Of a stretch of 64,000 bases of DNA, positions 50,447 through 62,770 are shown one piece after another. The DNA lies in assembly GCA_019722365.1 (NCBI GenBank), contig JADFUC010000586.1, forward strand, positions 248,001 through 312,000, written 5' to 3'. A model generated the notes under the pieces. That model worked only from the letters and a program-made list of their open reading frames with translations. It did no database searches and had not been told where the DNA came from. The DNA comes from Lithospermum erythrorhizon (Eukaryota > Streptophyta > Magnoliopsida > Boraginales > Boraginaceae). The translations under genes and the position numbers were made by a program. Position 1 is the stretch's first letter. Each line of letters starts with the position of its first letter.

Positions 50447-52000
50447 ATCTACCCTCCTTATAAAATTTCATCCTCGAAATTTACTCACAACTCGATTTGT
50501 CTTATTGTCGCAACTCACCTTTCAATACGCTCTTGTTATCTAATATCACAACATCTTAGCACCCAAATAAATGCTCACATTATAGTAATCATCTTCATAG
50601 TGCACATAATATCTCATAAATAATAATTAAATTGATTAAGATGAATTAATCAAATTAATTAAAAGTCGAAATCACGTGGCTCAAAATGAAGAATCTAGAA
50701 ATCACGAGTTCAAAATGAAGACTCCAAGAAGTTTGGGGTTAAAATCAAAAGCTCCAAAAGTCCAGGGACCTCAAAGTAGGCGCCTACTTTAGGTTTTCTT
50801 GGTGACCAAGTTGTGTTTTTTATCAACGGTCCAGATCTTACCTCAAAAAATCAACGATTAAGATCATAATCACGAGAAATGAACGACCCGATCGAGGAAA
50901 AGCCCAGTATACGGCCGGAAGATATATAAACCCCATTTGTTCGAAAATTATAACATTTGCTTAAAAACACGAGAAAATGAGGAGAAAACCTGCAGAGATT
51001 TCTCTAAATTAAATCTTTTTAAACCGTAAACCCAAAAGCAGCTGGCGTGGTGGTGGAAAACACGGTGGCAAAAATAGGCGTCTGAAATCAAGATTACTAC
51101 CTGAAGCGCGGTAATTTTCAAGTTTGAAGCAAAAATTTGATGAGGAGTCGGCGAAAGTTTTTCAAGAACCCTTAATGTCGGGATAAGCTAAATGATTCTG
51201 ATTATTCATAAATCTTACGACGCCCCAAAATCTCGGGTTTGATTCATCGAGTTCAGGATATAGAAATACGAGCGTTTAGTCATATAAATTTGGATTCTGA
51301 GGCCGAGGCTTATTTGCTGGCTTATCTGGATTGATCGATATAAATGACAAGGTTAGACAACCGCCCATCTTGATCGTCGCTCTACATCAGCCAGCTGGCA
51401 AAGGCTGTTTGTAGTAAAAGCTAGTATGCTTATTATTTCGGCTTAAATCGAGTCGAGTGAGTCGAATCTCACTAAGTCCCTCTATGTGACACGTTGTGGT
51501 AGTCGTGAAATGCAAGCGAAGCGTATTTGCTTGTCTTGCTTGCTATATACAACTTAAAGCTCGGGGTTCTATCAGTGTCGAAATTCAGTACTGAGACAGT
51601 GGCCTCTATTTGTAAAGTCGCTATGAGACGGTTGTAGCTTATCCGGTACATAGTCCCGCTAGGAGTAGTCAAAGCAAGTCCCTTTTCTAAGCGCTGCGGT
51701 AAGTCCATCAAGTTTAACGTAGGCGGGAGGTCAGTCAGAGATCGAGGTCGAGTTCATCTAGTATCTGTTGCGCTGGGGCTCCTGTGGGACCGTATCCGCG
51801 CAGGTCTCGGTCAATGAGGCCCAGGAGCATGCTCAAACTCATAGAGGCTCATATCCAACGGAATCCAAGGATTCATCGAAGCTAAATCCAAAATCAATTC
51901 AGTAGTCAGCCAGAGCTGTCTGAAAGCTCTTTATTGAGTAAGGCAAATTCTTTACATCTATGAGTGTCAATATTATTTGAGGAATTTCATGGTTTGGACG
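50447..52000. mobile_element. Mosaic of gypsy-derived non-coding fragments
   Basis: 50447-50490 belongs to the element on minus. From about 50640 a plus-strand LTR-like piece holds AACGGTCCAGATCTTACCTC, then TATATAAACCCC near 50927. At 51220 GACGCCCCAAAATCTCGGGT resembles the 5' end of another gypsy LTR. No polyprotein can be read. The 79-codon minus ORF at 51472-51711 has no recognisable motif. Confidence 0.4.
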
Positions 52001-52300
52001 GTCGATCCTCTTCAATTTTGATAGAAACACATATCTTGAAATTTTCTCGCATAATAAATTTTATTTGTACCCATAAATAATAAAAATTATTCTTTGCATT
52101 ACAATATGTAAAGCGGCACTGCTTGAGCTTATAAAAGGCGGCTCCGGTCATGGTGGAAGTGGTAGTAAGTGACTTTTGTATGTTTTATCAATTATCAGTA
52201 TAAAAATAAGGCGTACATTTTATATTATCTCATAAAGATGAATGAATACCACCATATACTTTTTTTTTAAAATTTTGTTTTCAAGATATATATATATATA

Positions 52301-52510
52301 TCAAGCATGAATCGTGCCTAAGATAAAGTCATATGATGAGACGGAAATGAGTAGGAAATGAAAGCGAGGGCATTTTGACATTTTCTTAAGAAAATCTTCC
52401 AGATATATCGGATCTCTGGAATCTGATGTTGGTACTGGATCCACAGTATCCGTAACAGTGTCACATGGCTTAGTACTTGCAATTGGAATTTGGATTGTGG
52501 TACTTTGATG
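52301..52510 (-). pseudogene. Coding-like fragment of unknown family
   Basis: One minus-strand frame stays open for about 69 codons to the TGA at 52301 and has protein-like composition (P-C-D-T-V-T-D-T-V-D-P-V-P-T-S-D-S-R-D-P, then Y-L-E-D-F-L-K-K-M-S-K). A longer ORF in another frame covers the same bases. No family recognised and no upstream exon located. Confidence 0.2.
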
Positions 52511-52875
52511 ACTTTATTATACTTTGGTAATTTGAAGTTGTTTATAAAATTGACAACCGAATATAAATCTCTAACTTTCAAATTGTCGGAAATTAAAACG
52601 TAAATTAGTTCCGTTATATTAAATTCAGTCAGTTTAAGCGACTTTATCGTATATCGAGACAAATATTTGATTTTCAATTACTCATAATTATATTATTAAA
52701 AAGTAAAAATTAATATTATGAAAATATTTTTAAAGATGAATTTAATGATATAAATTTTATATTTTTTAGAATAACAAATAATTAATAATTGATGATCGAA
52801 ATTAGCAACCAGTGAAATAAATTGAATAGTATGAAACTAACAATTTGCCAGAAATTAACTCAATTATTTGCAATG

Positions 52876-53011
52876 TTTCAATGTTATCCATTGTATCTTT
52901 TCTTTGGACACATTAACTCATTTATTATTGCATATGATTGTGCGGCATAGTGTTGCATATTTTCTTGTACCCGCACGTTGTACCAGTTTCGTCGGCCCTT
53001 GTTTCTGGAGG
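52876..53011 (+). repeat. Second dispersed direct repeat, copy 2
   Basis: Copy of 45099-45222, 7.8 kb away on the same strand. The right part with TTTCGTCGGCCCTTG and TTTCTGGAGG is best conserved. Sequences beyond it differ between the copies. Confidence 0.75.
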
Positions 53012-53779
53012 CAAATCAAATGAAGTTAATTTTAATAATGTTATATTCTCAACATTGTTAACTTCATCCTACGATGGTTCGAATTCGAGTCTTTCTTACG
53101 CACATATAACAAGACCTGAGATCTTGTATGTCATAACTTCTATCTCTATTCTTACACATGAATACGTGACAAAATGTCATAAGATGATAATCTAATAAAT
53201 AAATAAGAGAGATGATAAAGGGATCGGTCCAACTAGATTAGGCTCCAGAAAATGGATCAAGGACAAGGCTACCGAATAAGCTAGTAAGCCTTTTGAGTGA
53301 AAATCTGGCGAAATGTAGATTCATGATCCAACTTCGGTATAGAAGTACGTTAAGAGACTAAGCTTGATTGACTTTCGATTAAGGTGACCATTAAGATCAT
53401 AATTACCGACCTCTTACAATGAGCCACAAAATCATTAATGACAATGAAGGAGCCATCGAGATCGATTAAGGTAGCGGTCCCGAATAGTATAAAAATTAAG
53501 CGTACAGACCGAATCGAGGAAGTTGACTTTGATTTAAAGTCTACTCTTTCAAAACTAAACTCTTTTCGATCCTTTCTTAGCTTGATTGTCGAATTTGTTT
53601 TGGCAGACATGATCCTTGTTTGTATGAACTCATTTGGACCAAGGTGTTTCAAGTTCAACTTGGAGAATTTGTGATCCGGCCCGCTACGAAGCGAGGACGG
53701 ATCGTCATTGGCGACCCGCAGTGAGAGACTTGCATTAAAGTCACCGCCCACTTCATTCAAGCTACTATGGAAACAAATG

Positions 53780-56700
53780 GGAATACTTGATAACCGCCCT
53801 CCGAGAACAATGGACTTCAATATGAATGACCACCTCGGCCAGCCAACGAGGAGAATGCCCGGTCAGCGCTCCAAGAGCCAATCAGCTTGAGGTCCGGAGG
53901 AGCCGTGCGTGAGGTGGGAAATTCGCGCCCACGAGGAATAAGCGGAGGATACTTGGATGGCGAGGGGACCGTCGCCAACTAGTGTAATGCAACAACCGGA
54001 CGGATCTCGGCTAAGGAAGAAGAACCCGGTAGAGTGTCATCCGTCCGGGAAAGAAATACATCTGAGGGAGAAGCTTAATGGGGGGTAGAAGCAGGCATAA
54101 TCAGGCGCCCCCACGGATGCAATGGTAGCCCGGTACCCCCTCACAGATACAATGGCGACCCCACGTACGGTGGATGCCTACCGTGATAGTAGTGGGACAA
54201 GCGAGGCGTGGGACAGCCAGTATAGTCTTTGCACACTTTTTCTCACGACATCAGGAGTACGATCAAATCATTAGAGTGAAACTCCCCATGTTTACCAAAT
54301 TCACGAGGAAGATGGTGTTGGAGAATTATGCATATTTCGAATAAAAACTTTAAACAAATAGCATACCATGATCAATTTAATTGTCATAAAATCAGGTCTA
54401 AATAATATATAACAATATATTAATACGAGAGTACTTACAGTGCAGCGGAATAAAATCACCAACAGTTACTTTCACGAAACCTCATTTGAATTCCAATGCA
54501 AGCATTTTCAAAAAAGCTGGTAGTGCTTAGTTAATCCTTTTGAGGGAGGGATTGAATCTTATATTTAAGTTTGCTAGAACACTTGGATAATCGAATGACA
54601 AAAACCAAAGTGGATCTTTTGAAGTTTCAAACTTGATTTTCAACGGCAAAAATCAATGTGAGGCGTGAAAATATTCTTTGTGATGATTAGGTTTGATTGT
54701 CTAATAATAACCTAATCATCCCTTTTAAATAGAATATTATTATTTAACCTAAAAGCTCAACCGAATAGTTAATGAGCCGACTCGTTTAATTAAAGTAACT
54801 CGTTAAGTAACATTACTACTAACAAGTTATTTAAATAAACTGACAAGTTAATTATTTTGAGTTCATCCAATTAATAGTTTACACGTGTAGTGTAAATTAC
54901 CCGATTGAGAATTTTATCGATTACAATCAATTTCTCAATTTACCAAATATAGTTTAATTTCATACATGAAATATAATTCAACATCACCATATGTATTGTG
55001 ACGCCCCTGACTGAATATTGTCTTAATAATATAATTGATCATTATTATTATTATAAACGATTATACATAGGATCATCAATTTGGCGTAATCTCAGGTATT
55101 ATCATGAGAAACCGGCCAGTAATTACAATTACTATTATTGAATAATTAGTTTAGTAATCTCATTTAACTAAACTAGTAAATGAATTGTTACAATAAGTAT
55201 GCCATAATTATCCTTGACGGGCATAATTATTGAAACCAATATTCATTGATTTCCAAATGACGGATCCGGAGAAACACATCGCGGAGTTCCAGTCCCAGAT
55301 GTCTTTCCACTAGCCGGATAGCAGAGTATACTCCAGGGCCTTTCCATCCAATTTGGCCGGCCTAGCAATAAATGATTTAACCGGTTGCCCGAATGATGCA
55401 TCACATCTTTTGATGAGCTAAAAAATCGGTTCACCAGGACCTATGTGGGAAAGTGGGAAGAACAGAACTGAGCACTCTCACGATGACTATCAAACAAGGG
55501 GAGACAGTCGATCGGCTTCCTTCAAAGGGATGTTCGGTTACAGATGAGTTCAATTCGTACACAGGGCCAATCAAAGATTGATGTGATTGCACTTTGTGGA
55601 AGGCTTGCGGCCCAGCGAAGTTCAGAAATTAAACTACCAGTGACCCAAGATTTGGAAGATGTGATGAGCGGGCCTACAAATATGCTCTGGGATCGAGGAG
55701 GTGGAGAAAAGGAAGGAAGCGGCCAGGTGGATGCCCGGGCGCGAAACCCAGTCTAGATGGCGAAGTGCGTTGGATAGGATTCTAGCACCAGATAGGGCTT
55801 ACTCTCGAGCCGACCTACCCAGGGGTGATGCCTTCTCTCGCCTCGAAGGGGATCCAAGGAAGCGAAAGGAGGTAAATGAGGGAAAGATTGATTACTTAAC
55901 TTCTAGGAGCCCATGCTTGGGAATGGGTTCCTAAAGATTGAGACAGGCAGTACATTACCCTGACCACCTCGTGAAGACTCCACACTGAGAGAATAAGAGG
56001 GATATGAGCAAGTACCATAAAGATCATGGGCACGATACCGACGACTGCCGACACCTGAAGATAGAGATAGAAAAGCTTATTCAGCGGGGGCAGTTGAAGG
56101 ATTATGTCCTGAGGAGATCAGTCGAGATCGCAGCCGATAGGGGCCGGTCGAGATCCCGGATGGACCTCTAACATCACCGGGGAGAAGTCACTTGTCGTCC
56201 GGGGCGGGGAGCAGGGGGAGGAGATTCGGGGGCTAGATGGGCATATGGAAATTGGGACATTTCTGGCGGTAACCGCGGAGGCGTGCAGAGTTTCAGTTGT
56301 CCTTCTCAGAAAGGATTTTGAAGGGATCGAGTGCCCTCACTTGAAGACCCATTGTTTATCACCTGGTGATAGCAAACTTGAAGTGGGATGAATCTTTGGT
56401 GGATACCGAGCTCGGTGAACATCCTATTCTGGATGCTATCTCGAGTTGGGGATAGGCAGTGCGAGATCCGGTCGATCGCCACTCCGTTGGTGGGGTTCCG
56501 CGAGCGTGCGGTGAGTCACTTAGGGGTTTCAAGCCTCATGGTTACAATGGGGAAGCATCCGCAACAGGGCACGAAGATGGTAGAGTTTACCATTGTGGAT
56601 ATAGCGGACGAAGCCTATAATAGGATCATTGAACGGACCGCGTTGTAATAGTTTGAGGCCGTGGTATCCCTCATACACTTGAAAATGAAGTTCCCAACAC

Positions 56701-58017
56701 GGAATGGGACTGGAGAGATCTGAGGAGCCAAAAGAAAGCATGGGGGGCTGCTATGGGCTCCACCCAGAAGCGAATAAAGGCACAAATGGAGATGGGAACC
56801 CGCGTCTCGAGCCCGAGGGGTCTAGAGGCCGGAACGTGTGCACCCTGGAGGTCCCAGAGGAGAGTTCCAAGAAGCGGCGGCCGCATGAGGAGATTCAGAG
56901 TATCCGGTTCAATGAGAGGGATCCAGCAAAGATCGTCAAAATTGGCACTACACTTAGAGGCGAAGGAAACGTGCCATGCTAAATCCAGTCATAGGGAATA
57001 TCGGGATATCTTCGCATGGGAACCAAAAGATATGCCCGGGGTGGATCCAGAGGTGTCAGTTCACCGGCTGTATGTTGATCCGCATTATAAGCCCATCAAG
57101 CAAAAGAAGCGGACCTTCTCGGAGGAGAAGGGCGAGGCCATCCGGGAGGAGGTGGATAAACTGCTGGAGGCAAATGCGATCAGGGAGAGATCTTATTCTC
57201 AGCATGGGCGCGATATAATTGTTAGTCAAAAACCTAATGGGACGTGTGGATGTGCATGGACTTCACTAGAATCAACAAGGCTTGCCCCTTGAGGAAGTCT
57301 ACCCTTTGCCGAACTGCTCGATATCACAGTGGAGCTTCGGCGAGGTAGAAGGTGGTAGATTTCTGGATGCTTTAGAGGATATCGCGTATATTCATAGAAG
57401 AGGAGGATGTAGAGAAGACTGCGTTTGCAACTGAGTATGACATCTACCGCTGGAAGGTTATGGCCTTCGGCTTGAAGAGCAGCCGGGAGCCACATATCGG
57501 AAGGATGGTCAAGGTTTTCTCGGCCGAGATTGGATGGAGCAGCCGAGATGCGTGGATGGCAATGTTTATCCAAAGAGTCGGAGGTGGCGGATCATGAGGC
57601 TAACCTCAAGGGAGGCACTGACAATTTGCGGAAGTAAAACTTTCGGCTCAACCCGGATAAATGTGTCTTTGGTGTAACCTTCGACAAGTTCCTTGGGTAC
57701 ATGATTAGCCAGTGGGGAATTGAGCCTAACCCCGGCAAAATAGTGGCGGTACAAGCCATGCAGAGTCCATGGACATAGAAGGAAGTACAACGTTTGACGG
57801 GAAGGACAACTGCCTTGACCCGATTCATATCACGCGCTGGTGATAGGAGTTTGCCCTTCTTTAAAGCCATCAAGAAGGGGAGGGAGTTTGAATGGAATCC
57901 GGAGTGTGAGAAGTCCTTTCAAGAGTTGAAGGCGTACTTATAGTCTCCTCAGCTGTTGGCGCGGCCGGTCGCAGGGGACATCTGCAACTTTATCCGGGAG
58001 AAGGAGAAGGTACAGAA
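53780..58017 (+). pseudogene. Degenerate Tat/Athila-like gypsy element (gag-RT), interrupted
   Basis: Plus strand, frames shifting. Gag remains: 53870-54315 (gag N-terminal region) and, after the inserted LTR, D-P-E-K-H-I-A-E-F at 55260, the D-V-M-S block near 55660, and K-Y-H-K-D-H-G-H-D-T-D-D-C-R at about 56010. Protease/RT side: Y-R-D-I-F-A-W-E-P-K-D-M-P-G at 57000, V-D-P-H-Y-K-P-I-K-Q-K at 57075, R-E-E-V-D-K-L-L-E-A at 57150, L-N-P-D-K-C-V-F-G-V-T at 57650, and R-L-T-G-R-T-T-A-L-T-R-F-I at 57790. These blocks and their order are those of the non-chromovirus Tat/Athila gypsy lineage. Several stops and indels make it inactive. It is cut off at 58017 by the Copia LTR. Confidence 0.8.
54316..55255 (-). 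mobile_element. Solo Copia LTR inside the gypsy gag
   Basis: On minus it begins TGGAAATCAATG (55255) and ends CATAATTCTCCAACA (54316). It splits the gag between the T-K-F-T-R-K-M region and D-P-E-K-H, which read on from each other, so the insertion came after the gypsy. Flanking bases GATGG and AATGA agree at three of five positions, a decayed target duplication. About 940 bases, no coding. Confidence 0.65.
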
Positions 58018-58824
58018 TGTTGGGTTTTCTATATTAAAATAACAATTACAATAAACCGAAACCAGGATTCTATGAATAATATAAAAATAATAATATTCAA
58101 GTGTGTACCTTTCTTCAGGAATTTACGGCGAAATATATAAGAGACTTTGAAAAATCAACATAGATTGTCTACAGATAGTCTACATAAAAACGTATGAGCA
58201 GAGCCTGTGAGGCTTTCTTCCAGAGCTCTTTAAAATAAAGCGTAGACGAGGTTGGGCGAAAAAATCAAAGATTTTGCCACCTACTACTCGACTAAAATGA
58301 AGGGGAGGAGAGAGGCACTCTTTTTCACTATTTCTCGAAAGGAGAAGTGAAAACCAAAGTGAATGAACAAATTTTCATCTCCAAAAGTGGCATTTAAATA
58401 GGCATCGATACCCTACTTTTAGGCTTGTTTAGTCGAGCAGGACTCTATGAGAGTTCAGAACCTTCCACTTCTTATCCCTAAAATCAAGACATCTTATGTG
58501 GAGAAAAGAACATTCTGGAACTTCTCTTCCTTATCCCCTTTAGTTGACTATGGGGTGATTTCCAATAATTAAAATTTCGTCCCAATATTCTCATCTGATT
58601 ATATTTTAAGCAGGAAGTTATATAATTAAATTATAGTTAGATTTCGTTGTTGTGTGACCTCTTGAGGCTCAATCGAAAATAGAAATATATTATTTTATGT
58701 TAATAGAACATCATATTAATATATAGATTATGAGGCGAGACTCTAGTAAGCCATCATAGCAAGTAATGTCGATTGAGTTCACACAATATATTGATTGTCA
58801 ACAATTAGCTTTATATATGTGAAC

Positions 58825-58897
<73 letters not shown>

Positions 58898-59811
58898 ATG
58901 TAATGTCGGTTGGCCTGTCCAATTGTTCGAGCATATATTTATGAGATTTTAACATCACATATTTCAACTCCCTTGCCTTAAGGCGATTATTTAATAAAGC
59001 GATTACTTACTAATCGATTACATCTGAAAATGATCCCTCGTGATTTTCAACAGTCAAGCTATGGTAAGATTGGTGTCACCAAACTCTTGCATCTGTACTT
59101 TTCTTGGTGGTATGAAGTGATGTGATCTCAGTCTAGTACTGAGGTTGGCCAACAAATCATCATCAGTTCTCCAAGAGGCCTAAAAATCTAAATCGTTATA
59201 TCCAGATTCCATCTTGTGTACAAGATTTCAATGACTCTGGCATGATATCTGAGAACTGAGTCTTTTATAATCCTCGATTCTGAGGAAAGCGTTTAGACAT
59301 TGTCAAAGTACATGACTCTGTAAAGTGAAACCCCAGTCCACCGAAGGTCTAAGAATCGCCATTTAACATAAGTTCTATGAGAAGCTTCTTAGGACCACCA
59401 GATATACAATCTTGAAGTTCGTAGGCGGTCGATGTCAAGTATCAGTTAAAACCATTTCCACGCGTATACATATGTGATTGACTAGAGTTGTTCTCATTTG
59501 ATCCAGAGCATTGATCGGACAATCCAGCCCTTTAATCAATGGTATTCGATTCCAATAGTGAATACCGATTATGGACTTTCCTGATATTGTCGTTTCTGAA
59601 GCTTGATAGACAGGTTTCTTGTTTGACTTCTCAACTCCAAAGACCTCTCTAGAAAACTTATATTGCAAATGGAATAAATTTGATTACTCCTACTAATGAT
59701 GCACACACACACATTATATATACATGTATTGATCATAGGTTTTAAAGTAAATAATATATTTATTGAAGTTGGGAGCTTAAATTCAATCGTTGTCTTCACA
59801 ATCGGTTATGA
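58018..59811 (-). mobile_element. Copia 3' LTR (inserted in the gypsy)
   Basis: The + strand left edge TGTTGGGTTTTC at 58018 is the complement of a ...CCCAACA end and abuts the gypsy pol. The right limit is uncertain; TTATGACA at 59811 is a candidate. The LTR family also occurs at 35.7-36.9 kb. It contains the (ATT)n run at 58825-58896. Confidence 0.5.
58825..58896. repeat. (ATT)n microsatellite
   Basis: About 24 perfect ATT units within the Copia LTR; read on minus it gives an Asn run and a false ORF. Confidence 0.95.
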
Positions 59812-59849
59812 CATATATAAAAAAGAAAAACTAGCTCCGGTAACACTAA

Positions 59850-62770
59850 TACCGCTTGAAGCATGTCCTTAAGCCCGAGTACTATATTCTAACGGTATCG
59901 TCGATTGAACCTTACATATTCATAACATATCCTCTGTCGATTATCTCCCGAATAGATGATATTTTAAAGTGCGATGCCTTATGCGTGATGTGATCTTAGT
60001 TCATAGCTTGGTATTGCTCGATGTTATCATAATATAACTCCCTTTGGACCTTCAATGCTAGGTACTACTCTAAGTTCACTCGCGAATTTCTTGATCCAGC
60101 AAGCTTCGCTGCAGCAGGCGCGTATACTTTCCGGCTTACGTTGTCGGGTTAGCTACGGTCACTTTGCTTGATGCTACGCTGGAAGCTGCGCTTTGCCGTT
60201 CGAGCGAGGAATACATAACTTTGATTGAGATCGACTATCATCTCTATCGGTTTGAGCCCAACATCGATGTAACCCCTACTAATAACTCATTATCCCCACC
60301 GTATACAAGAACATATCTTTAGTCACCCCGTAGTACTTAAGTATGGACTTGGCGATCGATGATTTTCACCGGGCGTGATTGGTAGCGGCTTTATTTTTCA
60401 GGCGTGCGATATGTGGACTTGTACATAACATGACATAGATGGCGGATCTATGGGCGTGCAAGACATCACTCATCCTTTTCTCTTCGTTTATGGAAGGACG
60501 ATCGGGCAGTGAGAGTAATGCCATGTCTCGTAGGGGAGGTTTCCTTTGTTAGGAATTATCCATCACCCAAATCTTTTCAATACTTTATTAATATAGTATT
60601 TTTGGCTTAATCAATAAGCCTTTTAGATCGATTTCTATGGATCTTAATTCGAGAATATATTGAGCTTAATCATTATGTCATTTCACATCTGTTACTATAA
60701 ATGTAAATGTTTTTGTGCGGCTTCTTGTATATACAAGGGCTCCATTCTTCGTTCCCTGAAACCAAACTCTTTGATTGACTCATTAAAATGAATATTTCAA
60801 CTTCTGGATGTTTGCTTAAGTCCATAAATGGATCGTTGTAGCCTGAATATCCTCTTAGGCTCCTCAGGACATGTAAAACCTGGAGGTTGTGTCATGTACA
60901 CGTCCTCTTCTAGATTCTCGTTAAAGAATGCAGTCTTTACATCCATTTGCCAGATCTCATAATCATAATAGGCAGCGATGGATGGCTAAGATAATCCGAA
61001 TGAATTTAAACTTTACAACTGGGGAGAATGTTTCATCGTAATCAATTCCTTGAATTTTTTTGACATCTTTGGCTACTAGTCTAGCCTTATAAACATGGAC
61101 ATTTCCATCCTTCGCCTTTAAAAACTCATTTGCACTCGATAGGTCTAGCACATTCGGGTAGATCCATCAATGTCCAAACATTATTTTGGTACATTGAATC
61201 TATTTCGGATTTCATGGCTATATCTTTATTAGCGAGCCACATTTCTTTCATGGCTTTTTTTATATGAAGAAGGCTCGTCATTTTCAATTAAGAAAGTACC
61301 ACGTACCTATAAATCGGGTTCTGACTGAGTTACATCCGACCTCACAGGGTAGTGTGTGTCTCGGTTGCTTGATCGGTTTTCCGTGGTCAAAGTTGAACTA
61401 CTCTTATATATAAGAGGGGCTCGCCTCTGAGAGTGAATGATCACGTTCTCAACGTTGACTTCCTCACTATCTTGAACAACTTCAAGATTCTCACTTCTTT
61501 TGTATCTCTTGGCTAGGTACTCCTTCTCAAGGAAAGCGCCATTTTGTGCAATGAAATCTTGCTGGTTTCTTTAACCAATGAAATAACATTTTAGATTTGG
61601 GTCCAAGTTTGTCCGTAGTCAATTTCTTGACATAGGCTTCACTACCCCAAATCTTCATATGACCAATCTTGGGACGGTTCCCAAACCACATCTCATGTGG
61701 GGTCTTAGGAGCTGATTTAGTTGGACATTTATTTAGTGTTATTATGCATGGCGTGCAGCCAAAGCGTATCCCCAAAAGCCCGGTGGCGATTCGGATGTGC
61801 TCATCATGGATCAAACCATATCAGCCGAGTTGATTCTCCTTTCGGGCACACCATTATGTTGAGGTGTTCCAGCAGGCGTGAGTTGTGATACAATACCACA
61901 CTCTCTAAGATGTGCTTCAAATACATGGCTTGAGTATTTCCCTCCTCTGTCAGACCGGAGAACCTTAATTGTTTTATTGAGTTGGTTCTCAACTTCCTTT
62001 TCAAGCTCTTTGAATTTTCAAAAGATTCATTCTAATGCTTCGATGAATATAATAGCAACCATATCTCACTGGTCATTAGTGAAAGTGAAAAGAAGTGAGT
62101 AACCTCCTCTAGCAGGAGTATTCATTGGTCCACATACATCAGTATGTATGATACCTAATAATCTGTTGCCCTCTCACTCATACCAGTAAAGGTGATTTGG
62201 TCATCTTACCTACCAAGCATGATTCGCATTGATCATATGGTTCAAAACCAGATGATGTCAAAATTCCATCAGCATACAATTTCTTAATGCGTTTATCACT
62301 TATATGACCAAGTCTTCAATGCCACAGATAGAAGGGATTCAAATCATTTGGCTTATTTTTCTTATTATTTATATTATAGGTCTCAACATTTGTATCTAAT
62401 ACATAGAGACTATTCTGACGAGATGTCGTACCATAAACTATACTATTTAGAGTAATGAAAACAACCACTTTTTCACAAATTGAAAACAAATAACCATCAT
62501 TTTCGGTTGTGAAAGCGAGAGCGTGTGTTTACGTTAAGGCAGTGCGTTGTAGACATTGTTTTGGTTTAAGTACCATTCTGTTGGCAAACTTAAACAAAGC
62601 GAGATCTTGCGGCAATGATCGCAACTTTTGCTCCATTGCTGCCAGATCCTTTACGTCTCGTCTTTACCTTTCAACATTTTGTAAATCTCACATATTTTTA
62701 CCGAAATATGAGAATCACGTCGATGTCGAGCACCCGTATGAAAATGAGAAAGGTAGAGGGCGGTAATTTC
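59850..62770 (-). pseudogene. Degenerate Copia pol polyprotein
   Basis: Read on minus, from right to left: around 62450-62370 the protease-integrase link with T-S-R-Q-N-S-L-Y-V-L-D; 62000-61530 integrase core, including R-F-S-G-L-T-E-E-G (R-S-D-R-G-G region) and the conserved T-P-H-E-M-W-F-G stretch near 61690; 61130-60970 reverse transcriptase with Y-K-A-R-L-V-A-K and [10 protein letters not shown]; 60480-60300 the C-T-S-P-H-I-A block; 60200-59900 RNase H region. The order gag, integrase, RT, RNase H defines Ty1/copia. There are many stops and frameshifts. It is not functional. Confidence 0.85.

Noticed and set aside
52318..52677. 119-codon minus-strand ORF
   Set aside because: Composition rich in Ile, Leu, Lys and Asn as expected in AT-rich DNA; another frame of the same bases looks more protein-like.
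53080..53110. GGTTCGAATTC resembling a tRNA T-arm box
   Set aside because: No A box or clover-leaf at the required distance.
53350..53820. 156-codon minus-strand ORF
   Set aside because: Overlaps the gypsy leader/gag zone, no recognisable domain, and the neighbouring coding is on plus.
58779..58967. ORF with a long Asn run
   Set aside because: Translation of the (ATT)n microsatellite; no gene.
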